From contig JAAYDY010000119.1 in NCBI GenBank assembly GCA_012729015.1, positions 1-48,105 of the forward strand: a DNA stretch of 48,105 bases. Direction: 5' to 3'. The DNA comes from Phycisphaerae bacterium. Its GTDB lineage: Bacteria > Planctomycetota > Phycisphaerae > FEN-1346 > JAACEH01. The stretch's first letter is position 1; each line of letters opens with the position of its first letter. The translations under genes were made by a program, and so were the position numbers. Shown piece after piece: positions 39,316 through 47,879 of the stretch. The notes under the pieces are model-generated. The model had not been told where the DNA came from. It saw nothing but the letters and a program-made list of their open reading frames with translations, and did not search any database.

Positions 39316-40490
39316 GCATTCACCTTGGCGGCAGTCTGCTCCATGGCCTCCAGGGCTCCGGCATGGACGACGCGGCCCTGATGAGTCACAAGGCAGGCGG
39401 CGACGATCTCGTCGTCGAGGTTAAGGCGCAGCTTCGAGCCCTCGACGAGCAGCCCGACGAAATTGCAGACGTTCTGCGCGAACATGTAGGTCGAGGTCGT
39501 CGGCACCATGCCGGGAATGTTCTTGGTGCCGTCGATGCAGACCTGGTCCCGCGTGACGACCTCGCCGGCAGCGGTGGCTTCGCAGTTGCCGCCCTGGTCG
39601 ATGGCGATGTCCACGATGGCCGAGCCGGGCTTCATGGAGCGGACCATGTCGGCCGTTACCAGCAGTGGTGCGCGGCGACCTGGGATGAGCGCCGAGAGGA
39701 TGATGATGTCGGCCTCCTTGACGGCGGGCTTCAGGGCCTCGCGTTCCTTGGCGAGCCAGTCGGCCGGCAGGGCTCGGGCGTAGCCGCCGTCGCCGACGGC
39801 GACTTGGTCAGGCACGCCCAGTTCGTGAATCTTCGCGCCGAGGCTGGTGGCCTGCTCACGGGCCGCAGGACGCACATCGGCGGCGACGGTGACGGCGCCG
39901 AGCCGTTTCGCGGTGGCCAGAGCCTGAAGGCCCGCCACGCCCGTCCCGACGACCAGCACCTTGGCTGGGGGAAGCATGCCCACGGCCGTGCCGACCATCG
40001 GCATGAAGCAAGGGAGCCGGTCGGCTGCCATCAGGACCGCCTTGTACCCGGCCACGGTGCTCATCGAGGTGAGGGCGTCCATGGTCTGGGCGCGCGAGAT
40101 GCGCGGCACCGAGTCGAGCGTCAGGGCAATGACGCCCTGGCCGGCCAACTGGCGGATCATCTGGTGGTTCGACGGCGAGGCGGGATGAAGAAACGTGACG
40201 AGGAACTGCCCGGCCTTCATCATGGACGCCTCGTGTCGTCCCGTGGCCTTGCACAACTGCGGCTCCTTGACCTTCAGGACCAGATCGGCCTGGCGATAGA
40301 CCTGCTCGGCGTCGGGGGCGAGGGTCGCCCCGGCGGCGGCGTAGTCTTCATCGCGAACAAACGAGCCCTGGCCGGCGCCGGCCTGGACCAGCACCTTCGT
40401 GCCCATGGCAGACAGTTTGCGGCAGGTGTCCGGAGTGACCGCAACGCGACGCTCTCCGGGCATGATTTCCTTCGGTACGCCAACGATCAT
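39312..40490 (-). CDS. pntA1: NAD(P) transhydrogenase alpha subunit, NAD-binding part
   Basis: A 392-aa soluble dI subunit that binds NAD(H), related to alanine dehydrogenase. Start MIVGVPKEIMPGERRVAVTP, NAD fold VLVVGTGVAGLQALATAKRLGAVTVAADVRP, IILSALIPGRRAPLLVTADMV and DIAIDQGGNCE. Split alpha subunits (PntAA/PntAB) are known from several bacteria. AAAGGAA 6 nt before the ATG. It is 43 nt downstream of the Lrp-family gene and co-transcribed with it. Confidence 0.95.
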   Translation of the reverse strand: MIVGVPKEIMPGERRVAVTPDTCRKLSAMGTKVLVQAGAGQGSFVRDEDYAAAGATLAPDAEQVYRQADLVLKVKEPQLCKATGRHEASMMKAGQFLVTFLHPASPSNHQMIRQLAGQGVIALTLDSVPRISRAQTMDALTSMSTVAGYKAVLMAADRLPCFMPMVGTAVGMLPPAKVLVVGTGVAGLQALATAKRLGAVTVAADVRPAAREQATSLGAKIHELGVPDQVAVGDGGYARALPADWLAKEREALKPAVKEADIIILSALIPGRRAPLLVTADMVRSMKPGSAIVDIAIDQGGNCEATAAGEVVTRDQVCIDGTKNIPGMVPTTSTYMFAQNVCNFVGLLVEGSKLRLNLDDEIVAACLVTHQGRVVHAGALEAMEQTAAKVNA

Positions 40491-40533
40491 GGCTGATTCC
40501 TTTCGATTCCCGGGCCGCACGGGCCCAGGTGCT

Positions 40534-41007
40534 TCATGGGTTCGCCGGGGTGTCGGCAATCTGACACAGGTTGCTGACGGAAAACCAGGGGTCGCTGTTC
40601 TTCAGACAGACGAAGGTCTCGGACTCGCGGATGCCTTTGACGCGGGATAGCTTGTGGGTGACGAAATCGACCATGGCGGCATGGCTGTCCAGGAGCAGAA
40701 ACGCCATCAGGTCGTAGCGGCCGGTGACGATCAGGGTCCGCAGTACCTCGGGAAGCTGGTTGATTTCCTCGGCGCACTTCTCCAGCTCGCGGCCCTCGAT
40801 CTGGAGACCGATCACCGCCAGGTAGCGATGAGGGAACAGGTCTCCGTTGAGCATGGCCTGAATGCGGAGCTGCCCGCCGTCGATCATCCGCTTGAGCCTC
40901 TGGCGGATGGTCCCCTCGGAGACGTTGAGGCGGCGAGCGATCTCGCTGTTGGTGACGCGGCCGTCGCTGGCCAGCGATTCCGCAATTCGTAGATCAAGGT
41001 TGTCCAT
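40534..41007 (-). CDS. Lrp/AsnC family transcriptional regulator
   Basis: A 157-aa Lrp-type regulator: N-terminal helix-turn-helix (LRIAESLASDGRVTNSEIARRLNVSEGTIRQRLKRM) and an AsnC/RAM ligand-binding beta-alpha domain (VLRTLIVTGRYDLMAFLLLDSHAAMVDFVTHKLSRVKGIRESETFVCLK). First gene of the transhydrogenase operon, so it probably controls pntA1-pntA2-pntB and itself. Ligand not known; amino acids are usual for the family, and the RAM-domain glycine contact is not decisive here. AAAGGAA lies ahead of the ATG. Confidence 0.92.
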   Translation of the reverse strand: MDNLDLRIAESLASDGRVTNSEIARRLNVSEGTIRQRLKRMIDGGQLRIQAMLNGDLFPHRYLAVIGLQIEGRELEKCAEEINQLPEVLRTLIVTGRYDLMAFLLLDSHAAMVDFVTHKLSRVKGIRESETFVCLKNSDPWFSVSNLCQIADTPANP

Positions 41008-41033
41008 AGTGCGAATTTCCTTTCAGGCGGGGA

Positions 41034-41062
41034 ACTATAGTGTCCGATTCGGTGTCTGTCAA
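41034..41062 (-). promoter_or_regulatory. Strong sigma-70-type promoter of the lrp-pnt operon
   Basis: Minus strand TTGACA (41062-41057), exactly 17-nt spacer, TATAGT (41039-41034), 27 nt before the regulator start. Lrp self-binding sites would be expected around it. Confidence 0.75.
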
Positions 41063-41172
41063 GAGATTCTGACTGAAATCCGTAGAATTTGTGTCATTCT
41101 CGGCGTGCTTTGTCGCCACGGGGCCGTGACCGCTGGACCGCGCCGCCGTGTCGGGCGGCCGTCCGTTTGTCG

Positions 41173-41201
41173 TTGACAGGGGGTGTCGCCGGGGGTATTG
41201 T
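41173..41201 (+). promoter_or_regulatory. Sigma-70-type promoter of the arabinose/fucose isomerase-like gene
   Basis: TTGACA (41173-41178), 17-nt spacer, TATTGT (41196-41201), 41 nt before the ATG, followed by a T7 run in the leader (41211-41217). Confidence 0.7.
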
Positions 41202-41241
41202 TCCCGGACGTTTTTTTACAGCCAACGAAAGGACAGGACGC

Positions 41242-42693
41242 ATGCTTATTCCGAGAAGGAAGCCGCGAACCGCCCGGATCGGCATTTTCGCCGTCGGGCA
41301 CGACACGTACTGGGCCCAATTCGACGGGTTGCTCGACGAACTGATGGGCTACCACGCCAAGTTCAAGGCCAAGGTGGAGGCCAACGGCGTGGAAGTCGTC
41401 GATTTCGGCATGATCGATGACGCCAAGTCGGCCTACACGAAGGTGCGCCAGATCAAGGCGGCGGACCTGGACCTGGTCTTCTGCGACATGGTGACGTATG
41501 CCACCAGCAGCACGTGGGCCATCATTCACAAGGAAGTGGACGCCCCGATCGTGCTGGCGGCGCTTCAGCCGCTGAAGGCCATGGACTACAAGAAGGCCTG
41601 CACGTACATGCAGCTGTGCAACGACAACATCTGCTCGGTGCCGGAGTTCACGGGCGTGTCGGTGCGCATGGGCAAGCGTGCGCCGGAGATGATCCTGGGC
41701 GTGCTGGAGGGCGACGCCGAGGCCGACGCGGACCTGGCCGAGTGGTGCGACGTGGCCAAGGTGCTGCACGACCTGCGCGGCGCGCGGATCGGGGCCATGG
41801 GCCACGTGCTGGAGAACATGTACGACATGCAGGCCGACCACACGATGTTCAGCGCGCATTTCGGGCTGCACGTCGTCCAGACGGAAGCCGACGACCTGCT
41901 GCGGCACTACCGCGGCGTCAGCGAGTCGCAGATCAAGGCCAAGCGCAAGGAGATCGACCGGCTGTTCGATTACCCGGACCCCGGGTCGGACCCGATCGCG
42001 ACGAAGGCGACCGACAAGGATCTGAACATGGCGGCGCAGGTGGCCGTGGCGCTGGACAAGTTCATCGAGGAGCACGAGCTGGACGGTCTGGCCTACTACT
42101 ACGAGGCGTCGCCCGACAGCGAGCTGCGCAAGGTCGTGACGAACCTGATCGTGGGCAACTCGCTGCTGACGGCGGCGGGGTTCCCGATGTGCGGCGAGTT
42201 CGACCTGAAGACGTGCGTCGGCATGATGATCATGGACCGGCTGGACATCGGCGGCAGCTTCGCCGAGTTCCATCCGATCGACTTCAACGAGGGCTTTGTG
42301 CTGGTGGGCCACGACGGGCCGCACCACATCAACGTGGCCGACGGCAAGCCGGTGCTGCGCAGCCTGCTGAAGTATCACGGCAAGCCCGGCAGCGGCGCGT
42401 CGGTGGAGTTCAAGCTGAAGGAAGGCCCGATCAGCATGCTGGGCGTCACGTCCACGTACGAGGGCAAGTTCAAGTTCGTCATCGCCGAGGGCGAGTCGGT
42501 CCACGGGCCGATTCCGCCGACGGGCAACACGAACACGCGCGGCTTCTTCAAGCCCGACATCCGGACGTTCCTGAGACGGTGGATGGCTGAGGGGCCGACG
42601 CATCACTACGCCCTGGGCATCGGCCACCGGGCCCGCGCCCTGGTGCGCGTGGCCAACTGCCTGGGCATCGAGTCGGTCGTGATCGGCGAATAG
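41242..42693 (+). CDS. L-arabinose/L-fucose isomerase family protein
   Basis: A 483-aa aldose-ketose isomerase-like enzyme. Family features: IGIFAVGHDTYW at the start, GARIGAMGHVLENMYDMQAD, MCGEFDLKTCVGMMIMDRL and AEFHPIDFNEGFVLVGHDGPHHI, with glutamates and histidines where AraA-type enzymes bind Mn2+, and a late GPTHHYALGIGHRARAL with the last His. It is close to neither canonical AraA nor FucI, so the substrate is open (L-arabinose, L-fucose, D-arabinose or another deoxy-sugar). An L-rhamnose isomerase gene lies 1 kb downstream, so deoxy-sugar use is likely. ATG has AAAGGAC upstream; a clear terminator follows. Confidence 0.88.
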   Translation: MLIPRRKPRTARIGIFAVGHDTYWAQFDGLLDELMGYHAKFKAKVEANGVEVVDFGMIDDAKSAYTKVRQIKAADLDLVFCDMVTYATSSTWAIIHKEVDAPIVLAALQPLKAMDYKKACTYMQLCNDNICSVPEFTGVSVRMGKRAPEMILGVLEGDAEADADLAEWCDVAKVLHDLRGARIGAMGHVLENMYDMQADHTMFSAHFGLHVVQTEADDLLRHYRGVSESQIKAKRKEIDRLFDYPDPGSDPIATKATDKDLNMAAQVAVALDKFIEEHELDGLAYYYEASPDSELRKVVTNLIVGNSLLTAAGFPMCGEFDLKTCVGMMIMDRLDIGGSFAEFHPIDFNEGFVLVGHDGPHHINVADGKPVLRSLLKYHGKPGSGASVEFKLKEGPISMLGVTSTYEGKFKFVIAEGESVHGPIPPTGNTNTRGFFKPDIRTFLRRWMAEGPTHHYALGIGHRARALVRVANCLGIESVVIGE

Positions 42694-42722
42694 GCCTGAG
42701 CAGGAAGGGATTGCACAGTATG

Positions 42723-42754
42723 CGGGGCGGCCCTGTTGGGGGGTCGCCCCGTTT
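42723..42754 (+). terminator. Intrinsic terminator
   Basis: CGGGGCG (42723-42729) with CGCCCCG (42745-42751), further inner pairs, then TTT (42752-42754). 29 nt after the isomerase stop. Confidence 0.65.
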
Positions 42755-42935
42755 CTCATTGGTGCTTCCTGCCCATTGACACCGGCCGGCAATGCCTGGA
42801 AGTTTTCCTGGCCGGGAAGGTGATTAGGGTGGCGATCCACATGCGGCAACGCGACAATAGTAGACGCTGCTGAATCGGGGCATTTCTCTTGACGTCTGTG
42901 CGGGCACTTCGAAGACCTGGATAAGGGAGAGGCCG

Positions 42936-43547
42936 ATGGGTTACTACGTCAGGACGACCGGAGAAGAGAACGGCCGTGGTCCTTTCAGCGGCGCGGAAAT
43001 GGCAGAGAGAATCCGGAGCGGGGACATCGGACCGAGAAGCGAGGTGTCTACGGACGGAACCCACTGGTGCGTCTGTTGCTCCCATGCCGAATTGGCGCCG
43101 CTGTTCGGCGATGGCTCGCAGGATGGGCCCGTCGCGTCCTCCAACCCCCTGGACGAACTCGCGTCGGCCGTTTCTCAGGCTGCCGTGCATGCGCCCCCCG
43201 TTTTTCACGGGGCAGTCAGCGGACGTCCTGCCGCGGTGGAGGGGCCGCGCCATCGCAGCTACGCAGCCGTCCAGGGATCCAGCAAGCAGCGGCTTGCCGT
43301 GAATGGTTTTATCTGCTCATTGCTGAGTCTGCTGTTCGCATTTGCTCCGCGGGTCGGGCTTTTCTCCATCGTGCTGGCGCCGCTGGGCCTGATCCTGTCG
43401 GGTGTGGCGCTGTCGGGGATGAGACGCAATCGCAACTACAGTGGCAAAGGGCTGGCGATTGCAGGGCTCATTCTTGGGATCATCACGGTGGGCATTCTCC
43501 TGCTCTACTTCCTTCTGGTCATGGGTGTTCTTGCGTTGATGGCATAG
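42936..43547 (+). CDS. GYF_2 and DUF4190-like membrane protein
   Basis: A 203-aa protein. GYF_2-like domain (1-55: YYVRTTGEENGRGPFSGAEMAERIRSGDIGPRSEVSTDGTHW), a spacer, then two membrane segments (about 120-150 and 170-200) around a GMRRNRNYSGKGLAIAGLILGI motif typical of DUF4190-type membrane hairpins. GYF_2 domains are protein-interaction modules. AAGGGAGAGG precedes the ATG. It sits between two sugar isomerase genes, but no functional link is evident. Confidence 0.82.
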   Translation: MGYYVRTTGEENGRGPFSGAEMAERIRSGDIGPRSEVSTDGTHWCVCCSHAELAPLFGDGSQDGPVASSNPLDELASAVSQAAVHAPPVFHGAVSGRPAAVEGPRHRSYAAVQGSSKQRLAVNGFICSLLSLLFAFAPRVGLFSIVLAPLGLILSGVALSGMRRNRNYSGKGLAIAGLILGIITVGILLLYFLLVMGVLALMA

Positions 43548-43668
43548 AGCCTGTCCGGATTGCCCCCTTGGCGTCGGCGTTGCCTGCGAGGGCCGGCCTG
43601 GGGCGGCGATGTGCCCCACGGGGCGACTGCGACACGCGCAACTGCCCTGGTGACCCGTCTTCAGCGGC

Positions 43669-43697
43669 TTGACCGGCGATGAGGTTTCGGGTAGAGT
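43669..43697 (+). promoter_or_regulatory. Sigma-70-type promoter for rhaA
   Basis: TTGACC (43669-43674), 17-nt spacer, TAGAGT (43692-43697), 51 nt before the ATG. Confidence 0.5.
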
Positions 43698-43748
43698 CGC
43701 GGCTCGGATTGCATCTATGGGATCGTCTCACTGTAGAAAGGATGGATC

Positions 43749-45059
43749 ATGGCCACCAAGGGCATGAGTGCGTTGGCGATGGGTGCGGCGGTGGCGCCGC
43801 TGAAGGCCCGGCAGATCGAGGCGGCGTACAAGATTGCGAAGGAGCGGTTTGCCGCGTTGGGCGTCAACACGGACAAGGCGATCCGGGCGGCGCTGGCGGT
43901 GCCGATTTCGGTTCATTGCTGGCAGGCCGACGACGTGAAGGGGCTGGAGGTCAAGGACGGCGCGACCGACGGCGGCGGCATTCAGGCGACGGGGAACTAT
44001 CCCGGGGCGGCCCGCAACGGCGACGAGATTCGTGCCGACTTCGATTTCGCGTTGACGTTGCTGCCGGGCACGTGGAAGTTCAACCTGCACGCGATGTACG
44101 CCGAGACGGGCGGCAAGCGCGTGGACCGCAACGAGTTGACGCCGCGGCATTTTGCGCGGTGGATCGACTGGGCGGCCAGCCGCAAGCTCGGGCTGGACTT
44201 CAACCCGACGTGCTTTGCCCATCCGATGGTCAAGGACGGGCTGACGTTGTCGAGCGAGGACAAGGGCGTTCGGGCGTTCTGGATCGAGCACTGCATCGCG
44301 TGCCGCAAGATCGGCCAGGCGATGGCCCGGCGGCTGGGCCCGTGCGTGACGAACATCTGGATCGCCGACGGGCGCAAGGACGCCACGGCCGACCGCTGGG
44401 GCCCGCGGGAGCGGCTGATCGGGTCGCTGGACAAGGTGCTTGCCCGGAAGATGTCGCCGAACGTCGATGCGGTGGAGAGCAAGCTGTTCGGCATCGGGCT
44501 GGAGGATTACACGGTCGGGTCGAACGAGTTCTATCTGCTCTATGCGCAGTCGCGCGGGGCGGTGCCGTGCTTCGACCTGGGCCACTTCCACCTGACCGAG
44601 AGCGTGGCCGACAAGCTCTCCGGCGCCCTGAGTTTCGTGGACAAGCTGCTGATTCACGCGAGCCGCCCGATCCGCTGGGACAGCGACCACGTGACGCGGC
44701 TGAACGACGACGTGAAGGCCGTGTGCGATGAGGCGGTGCGCGGCAACGCGGTGGACCGGATCTACTGGGCGTTGGACTTCTTCGATGCGAGCATCAACCG
44801 CGTGGCGGCGTGGGCGATCGGGTCGCGGACGGTGCGCAAGGGGCTGCTGCGGGCCATGCTCGAGCCACACGCCCTGGCCGTGAAGGCCGAGTACGCCGGC
44901 AACGGGGCGGCGAAGCTGGCCCTGGCCGAGTACCGCGAGGAACTGCCGTTCGGCGCGGTGTGGGACTACCTGTGCCTGAAGGCCGGGGTGCCGGCGGGAC
45001 TGAACTGGCTGGACGCCGTGGCCGGCTACGAGCGAAAGGTGCTCGCCGAGCGGTGCTGA
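43749..45059 (+). CDS. rhaA: L-rhamnose isomerase
   Basis: A 436-aa RhaA converting L-rhamnose to L-rhamnulose. Recognisable segments: VPISVHCWQADDVKGLE, TGNYPGAARN, LGLDFNPTCFAHPM, VTNIWIADGRKD, KLFGIGLEDYTVGSNEFYLLYA, CFDLGHFH with a metal-site Asp/His and IRWDSDHV with the last metal Asp/His. Length is near that of E. coli RhaA (419). No rhamnulokinase, aldolase or rhamnose regulator lies next to it. An aldo/keto reductase follows downstream. Confidence 0.93.
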   Translation: MATKGMSALAMGAAVAPLKARQIEAAYKIAKERFAALGVNTDKAIRAALAVPISVHCWQADDVKGLEVKDGATDGGGIQATGNYPGAARNGDEIRADFDFALTLLPGTWKFNLHAMYAETGGKRVDRNELTPRHFARWIDWAASRKLGLDFNPTCFAHPMVKDGLTLSSEDKGVRAFWIEHCIACRKIGQAMARRLGPCVTNIWIADGRKDATADRWGPRERLIGSLDKVLARKMSPNVDAVESKLFGIGLEDYTVGSNEFYLLYAQSRGAVPCFDLGHFHLTESVADKLSGALSFVDKLLIHASRPIRWDSDHVTRLNDDVKAVCDEAVRGNAVDRIYWALDFFDASINRVAAWAIGSRTVRKGLLRAMLEPHALAVKAEYAGNGAAKLALAEYREELPFGAVWDYLCLKAGVPAGLNWLDAVAGYERKVLAERC

Positions 45060-45084
45060 GTGGATGTGGATTGACGCAACCTGT

Positions 45085-45120
45085 CGGCCCGGCCATGATG
45101 GGATGGTCGGGCCGCCTTGT
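45085..45120 (+). terminator. Intrinsic terminator after rhaA
   Basis: CGGCCCGGCCAT (45085-45096) pairs with ATGGTCGGGCCG (45103-45114), with one G-U pair and a 6-nt loop, followed by CCTTGTT. Confidence 0.7.
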
Positions 45121-45231
45121 TGGATGACGTGGCGGCAATGGATGCGCGGCGGGCCGTTGCGGCGGCGCGACGCGGGTGGTTTCTGTGTTGACCCGACCTA
45201 CGGGTTGTGGCTCGCGGTGAGGAGACGACTC

Positions 45232-46224
45232 TTGACGCTTCGACGACGTATCATGCCGGGGACGGAGCTGGATCTGTCGGTGATCTGTCTGGGCACGGTG
45301 CCTGTGGGTGGCGCGATCGGCGAGGACGACAGCTTCCGGCTGCTGGATGCTTATGCGGAACTGGGCGGCAACTTCGTCGATACGGCCGAGAGTTACAGCA
45401 ACTGGCTCGACGTGGGCAAGTCGCAGGCGGAGGTGCGGCTGGGCCGGTGGCTGAAGTCGCGCGGCCTGGCGGGGCAGGTGACCGTGGCGACCAAGGGCGG
45501 GCACCCGCTCTGGGAGTCGCTCGACCGCATGCGCCTCGGGCCCGACGAACTGCACACCGACATCGACGGCAGCCGCGAACGCCTGGGGCTGGAGCAGTTG
45601 CCGCTCTATTACCTGCACCGCGACGATCCGGCCCGGCCCGTGGGCGAGATCATGGACGTGCTGGCCGAGGCCGTGGCGGCCGGAAAGATTCGTTACGTCG
45701 CGTGCAGTAATTGGCGGGCCGATCGCATCGCCGCGGCGCAGCAGTATGCGCGCGAGTGTGGGTTGCCGCAGTTCGTGGCCGACCAGATGCGGTGGAGCCT
45801 GGCGCGGGTGAATCCTGAGAGCCAGAAGATTCCGGGGCTGGTCGAGATGGACGCGGTGCTCCACGCGCACCATCGGGCGACGGGCCTGGCGGCCGTGGCG
45901 TACTCGTCGCAGGCCCAGGGCTTCTTCTCGGGCGCCTACGGTCGCGGCATCGTGCATCCGCAGGCCCGCGCCGGCGAGAAAGTGAACGCCTACTACTACA
46001 ACGAGGAGAACCTGTCGCGGCTGGACCGTGCGCGAGAGCTGGCCGCCGGCAAGCGCGCCACGGCCACGCACGTGGCCCTGGCCTACCTGCTCGCCCAGCC
46101 GTTCGCCGTCTACCCGATCATCGGATGCAGCACGGTCGAGCACCTGCGCGACTCGTGTGCCGCCGGCGAGGTGCGCCTCACAGCGGCCGAGGCTCGGTGG
46201 CTGGAGACGGGGCAGCCGGCCTGA
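45232..46224 (+). CDS. Aldo/keto reductase
   Basis: A 330-aa NADPH-dependent reductase with the family tetrad: D and Y in GNFVDTAESYSNW, K in VTVATKGGH, H in LYYLHRDDP. Other features: KIRYVACSNW, FVADQMRWSLARVN, AYSSQAQGFFSG and PIIGCSTVEHL. The TTG start at 45232 is set by GAGGAGA 6 nt upstream; an in-frame ATG at 45253 would lack it. Its last 47 nt overlap the convergent deacetylase gene. Likely oxidises or reduces a sugar; substrate unknown. Confidence 0.9.
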   Translation: MTLRRRIMPGTELDLSVICLGTVPVGGAIGEDDSFRLLDAYAELGGNFVDTAESYSNWLDVGKSQAEVRLGRWLKSRGLAGQVTVATKGGHPLWESLDRMRLGPDELHTDIDGSRERLGLEQLPLYYLHRDDPARPVGEIMDVLAEAVAAGKIRYVACSNWRADRIAAAQQYARECGLPQFVADQMRWSLARVNPESQKIPGLVEMDAVLHAHHRATGLAAVAYSSQAQGFFSGAYGRGIVHPQARAGEKVNAYYYNEENLSRLDRARELAAGKRATATHVALAYLLAQPFAVYPIIGCSTVEHLRDSCAAGEVRLTAAEARWLETGQPA

Positions 46225-47338
46225 GCGTCACCTCGCCGCGGTCGGGCACGGCCTTGACCAGGGCAAACTTGCCGCCTTCGTGCTCGACGAGGCGGGCCTC
46301 CACGGGTTTGTCGCCCTGGGTCGCCGCCACGGCCGTCCAGGCGTTGTCCACGCGGACCTTCACCGTCAGCGGGAAGCTGTAGAGGGCGTCGTCCATGCGG
46401 TCGGTCAGGACGAAGCGGATTCCCTTGTCGTCGGCCGCGGCGACCTTCAGTGTGGCCGTGTCGCGCTGCTGGCCGTAGAGCACCACCTCGCGGAACAGGC
46501 CGACCCAGACGTCGGCCTCCTTGCTCTTCAGGTACATGAGGTTCGCCGCGATCTTCTCGGCGTTGGCCTGCTTCTCCTCGTCGGTCTTGCCGTAGCGGAC
46601 GCCGTGGTAGTGCGAGCACAGCCAGCCGCGATAGTACCCGTAGAGGCCGCGCTTGAGCTGTTCCTTGTCGAGGATCTTGTTGACGAGTTCCTCGTTGATC
46701 GTGGCACTGTTGGTCTGGAGATAGTCGGTGCGGTTGGCCTGGTTGGGGGCGCCGACCGTGCCGCGGCCGGCGATGTAGTATTTGGCGGCGACGGCCGGAT
46801 CGTTCTGGACGGTGTGCTTGCCGCCGGGGTAGGCCAGGACAATGACGCGGTGATCGGGAATCTCTTTTTCGAGGGTTGCCTTCGAGTCGCGGTACTCGGC
46901 CACGATGTCGAGTTCGCCGCGCAGGTGCGAAACGGTGTGCGACTGCACGTCGTGGCCGAGGGTCTTGAGTTTGCGGAAGTCGTCCCAGGTGCCCCAGAGG
47001 CCGCCGCCGACGCGCTCGGTGATGACGAACCAGGTGAAGCGGAATCCGGTCTTCTCGCCCATGGCGATCCACCACGGGTGATCGGGCGCCCAGTTGTCGT
47101 CGATGGTGATGCTGGCGGCGGCGAGCTTGTCGTCGGCCCAGAGGCACACGGCCGCCTCGCCGGGCTTGGCGGGCCAGACGCGGTCGGTCAACTCGAAGCG
47201 CGGTTTCTCGGGTTTGCCGGCCAGGGCGTGCAGGGCGTTGCCGGAATCGGCCTCCTGGCCCACGGCCACAGCGCAAGAAAACAGCAGGGTCCATGCGGCC
47301 AGAGCCGCAGACGTCGCCCATCCGCAACGCATGCTCAT
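46178..47338 (-). CDS. Exported polysaccharide deacetylase
   Basis: A 386-aa NodB-homology deacetylase with a signal peptide (1-27, ending AVGQE). Catalytic motifs: ASITIDDNW (DD), VQSHTVSHL (HxxxH) with metal ligands, VIVLAYPGGKHT and a later HYHGV. After the NodB domain, about 90 residues form a beta-sandwich-like C-terminal part (VVLYGQQRDTATLKV...TVKVRVDNAW). Targets could be chitin, peptidoglycan or algal glycans. Its 3' end overlaps the aldo/keto reductase by 47 nt on the opposite strand. The start is 47338 or 47332. Confidence 0.9.
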   Translation of the reverse strand: MSMRCGWATSAALAAWTLLFSCAVAVGQEADSGNALHALAGKPEKPRFELTDRVWPAKPGEAAVCLWADDKLAAASITIDDNWAPDHPWWIAMGEKTGFRFTWFVITERVGGGLWGTWDDFRKLKTLGHDVQSHTVSHLRGELDIVAEYRDSKATLEKEIPDHRVIVLAYPGGKHTVQNDPAVAAKYYIAGRGTVGAPNQANRTDYLQTNSATINEELVNKILDKEQLKRGLYGYYRGWLCSHYHGVRYGKTDEEKQANAEKIAANLMYLKSKEADVWVGLFREVVLYGQQRDTATLKVAAADDKGIRFVLTDRMDDALYSFPLTVKVRVDNAWTAVAATQGDKPVEARLVEHEGGKFALVKAVPDRGEVTLRPAAPSPATEPRPL

Positions 47339-47397
47339 CCCTTTCCCAGACTCGTGCTACCAGCGCGCTTGGCCTCTGTGGGAGGCCATGGTGTATT

Positions 47398-47426
47398 ATT
47401 GTACAGCCAACCTCGGTAGAAGACAA
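47398..47426 (-). promoter_or_regulatory. Possible promoter of the deacetylase gene
   Basis: Minus strand TTGTCT (47426-47421), 17-nt spacer, TACAAT (47403-47398), about 60 nt before the start. Confidence 0.5.
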
Positions 47427-47469
47427 CTCCAAGGGGCTATCGAGGGCGTATTCACGTCTCGGTGAAGGC

Positions 47470-47514
47470 GGGGCAGGATGCCCATGCGACTCACGGCACA
47501 GTGCCCGTGCCACT
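47470..47514. repeat. Shorter relative of the four-hairpin repeat
   Basis: CAGGATGCCCATGCGACTCA then CGGCACAGTGCCCGTGCCAC matches parts of 16970-17080 (hairpins one and four with the middle missing). It lies in a 541-nt gap between divergent genes that otherwise holds two promoters and no gene. Confidence 0.7.
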
Positions 47515-47557
47515 GCACGGCCCCAAGACATCAATGCGTCCAGTCGCCTTTTTCCGC

Positions 47558-47585
47558 TTGACGCCATAGCCGGAGATTGTATGTT
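47558..47585 (+). promoter_or_regulatory. Possible promoter for the last gene
   Basis: TTGACG (47558-47563), 16-nt spacer, TATGTT (47580-47585). It would give a leader of nearly 290 nt before 47880; a nearer promoter was not found. Confidence 0.4.
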
Positions 47586-47879
47586 TGAGTGTGCCACGAG
47601 GTATCTTCGGCGGCATTTTGTGCTGCATCTGGGACGCATATCTACTCCACGCGTGGTGGCTCCGCTGATCGTATGTGCGTCGAACAGGCCCCAGGGCAGG
47701 AGGGCGAGCGCGTCTCGTCCACCGGCCGGGCGTAGTGTCCGGCGCGCCGTGGTTGGTTCCAGGCATTTCTGTCGGATGGTCGGACAAGAGGCTTCCCAAG
47801 CCTCTGGGGACGCGAATGTCGCGGCCCGGGTCGCCATCCAGTGTGGTGTTCGTCAAGGACCGTAGCAAGGAGACACGTC

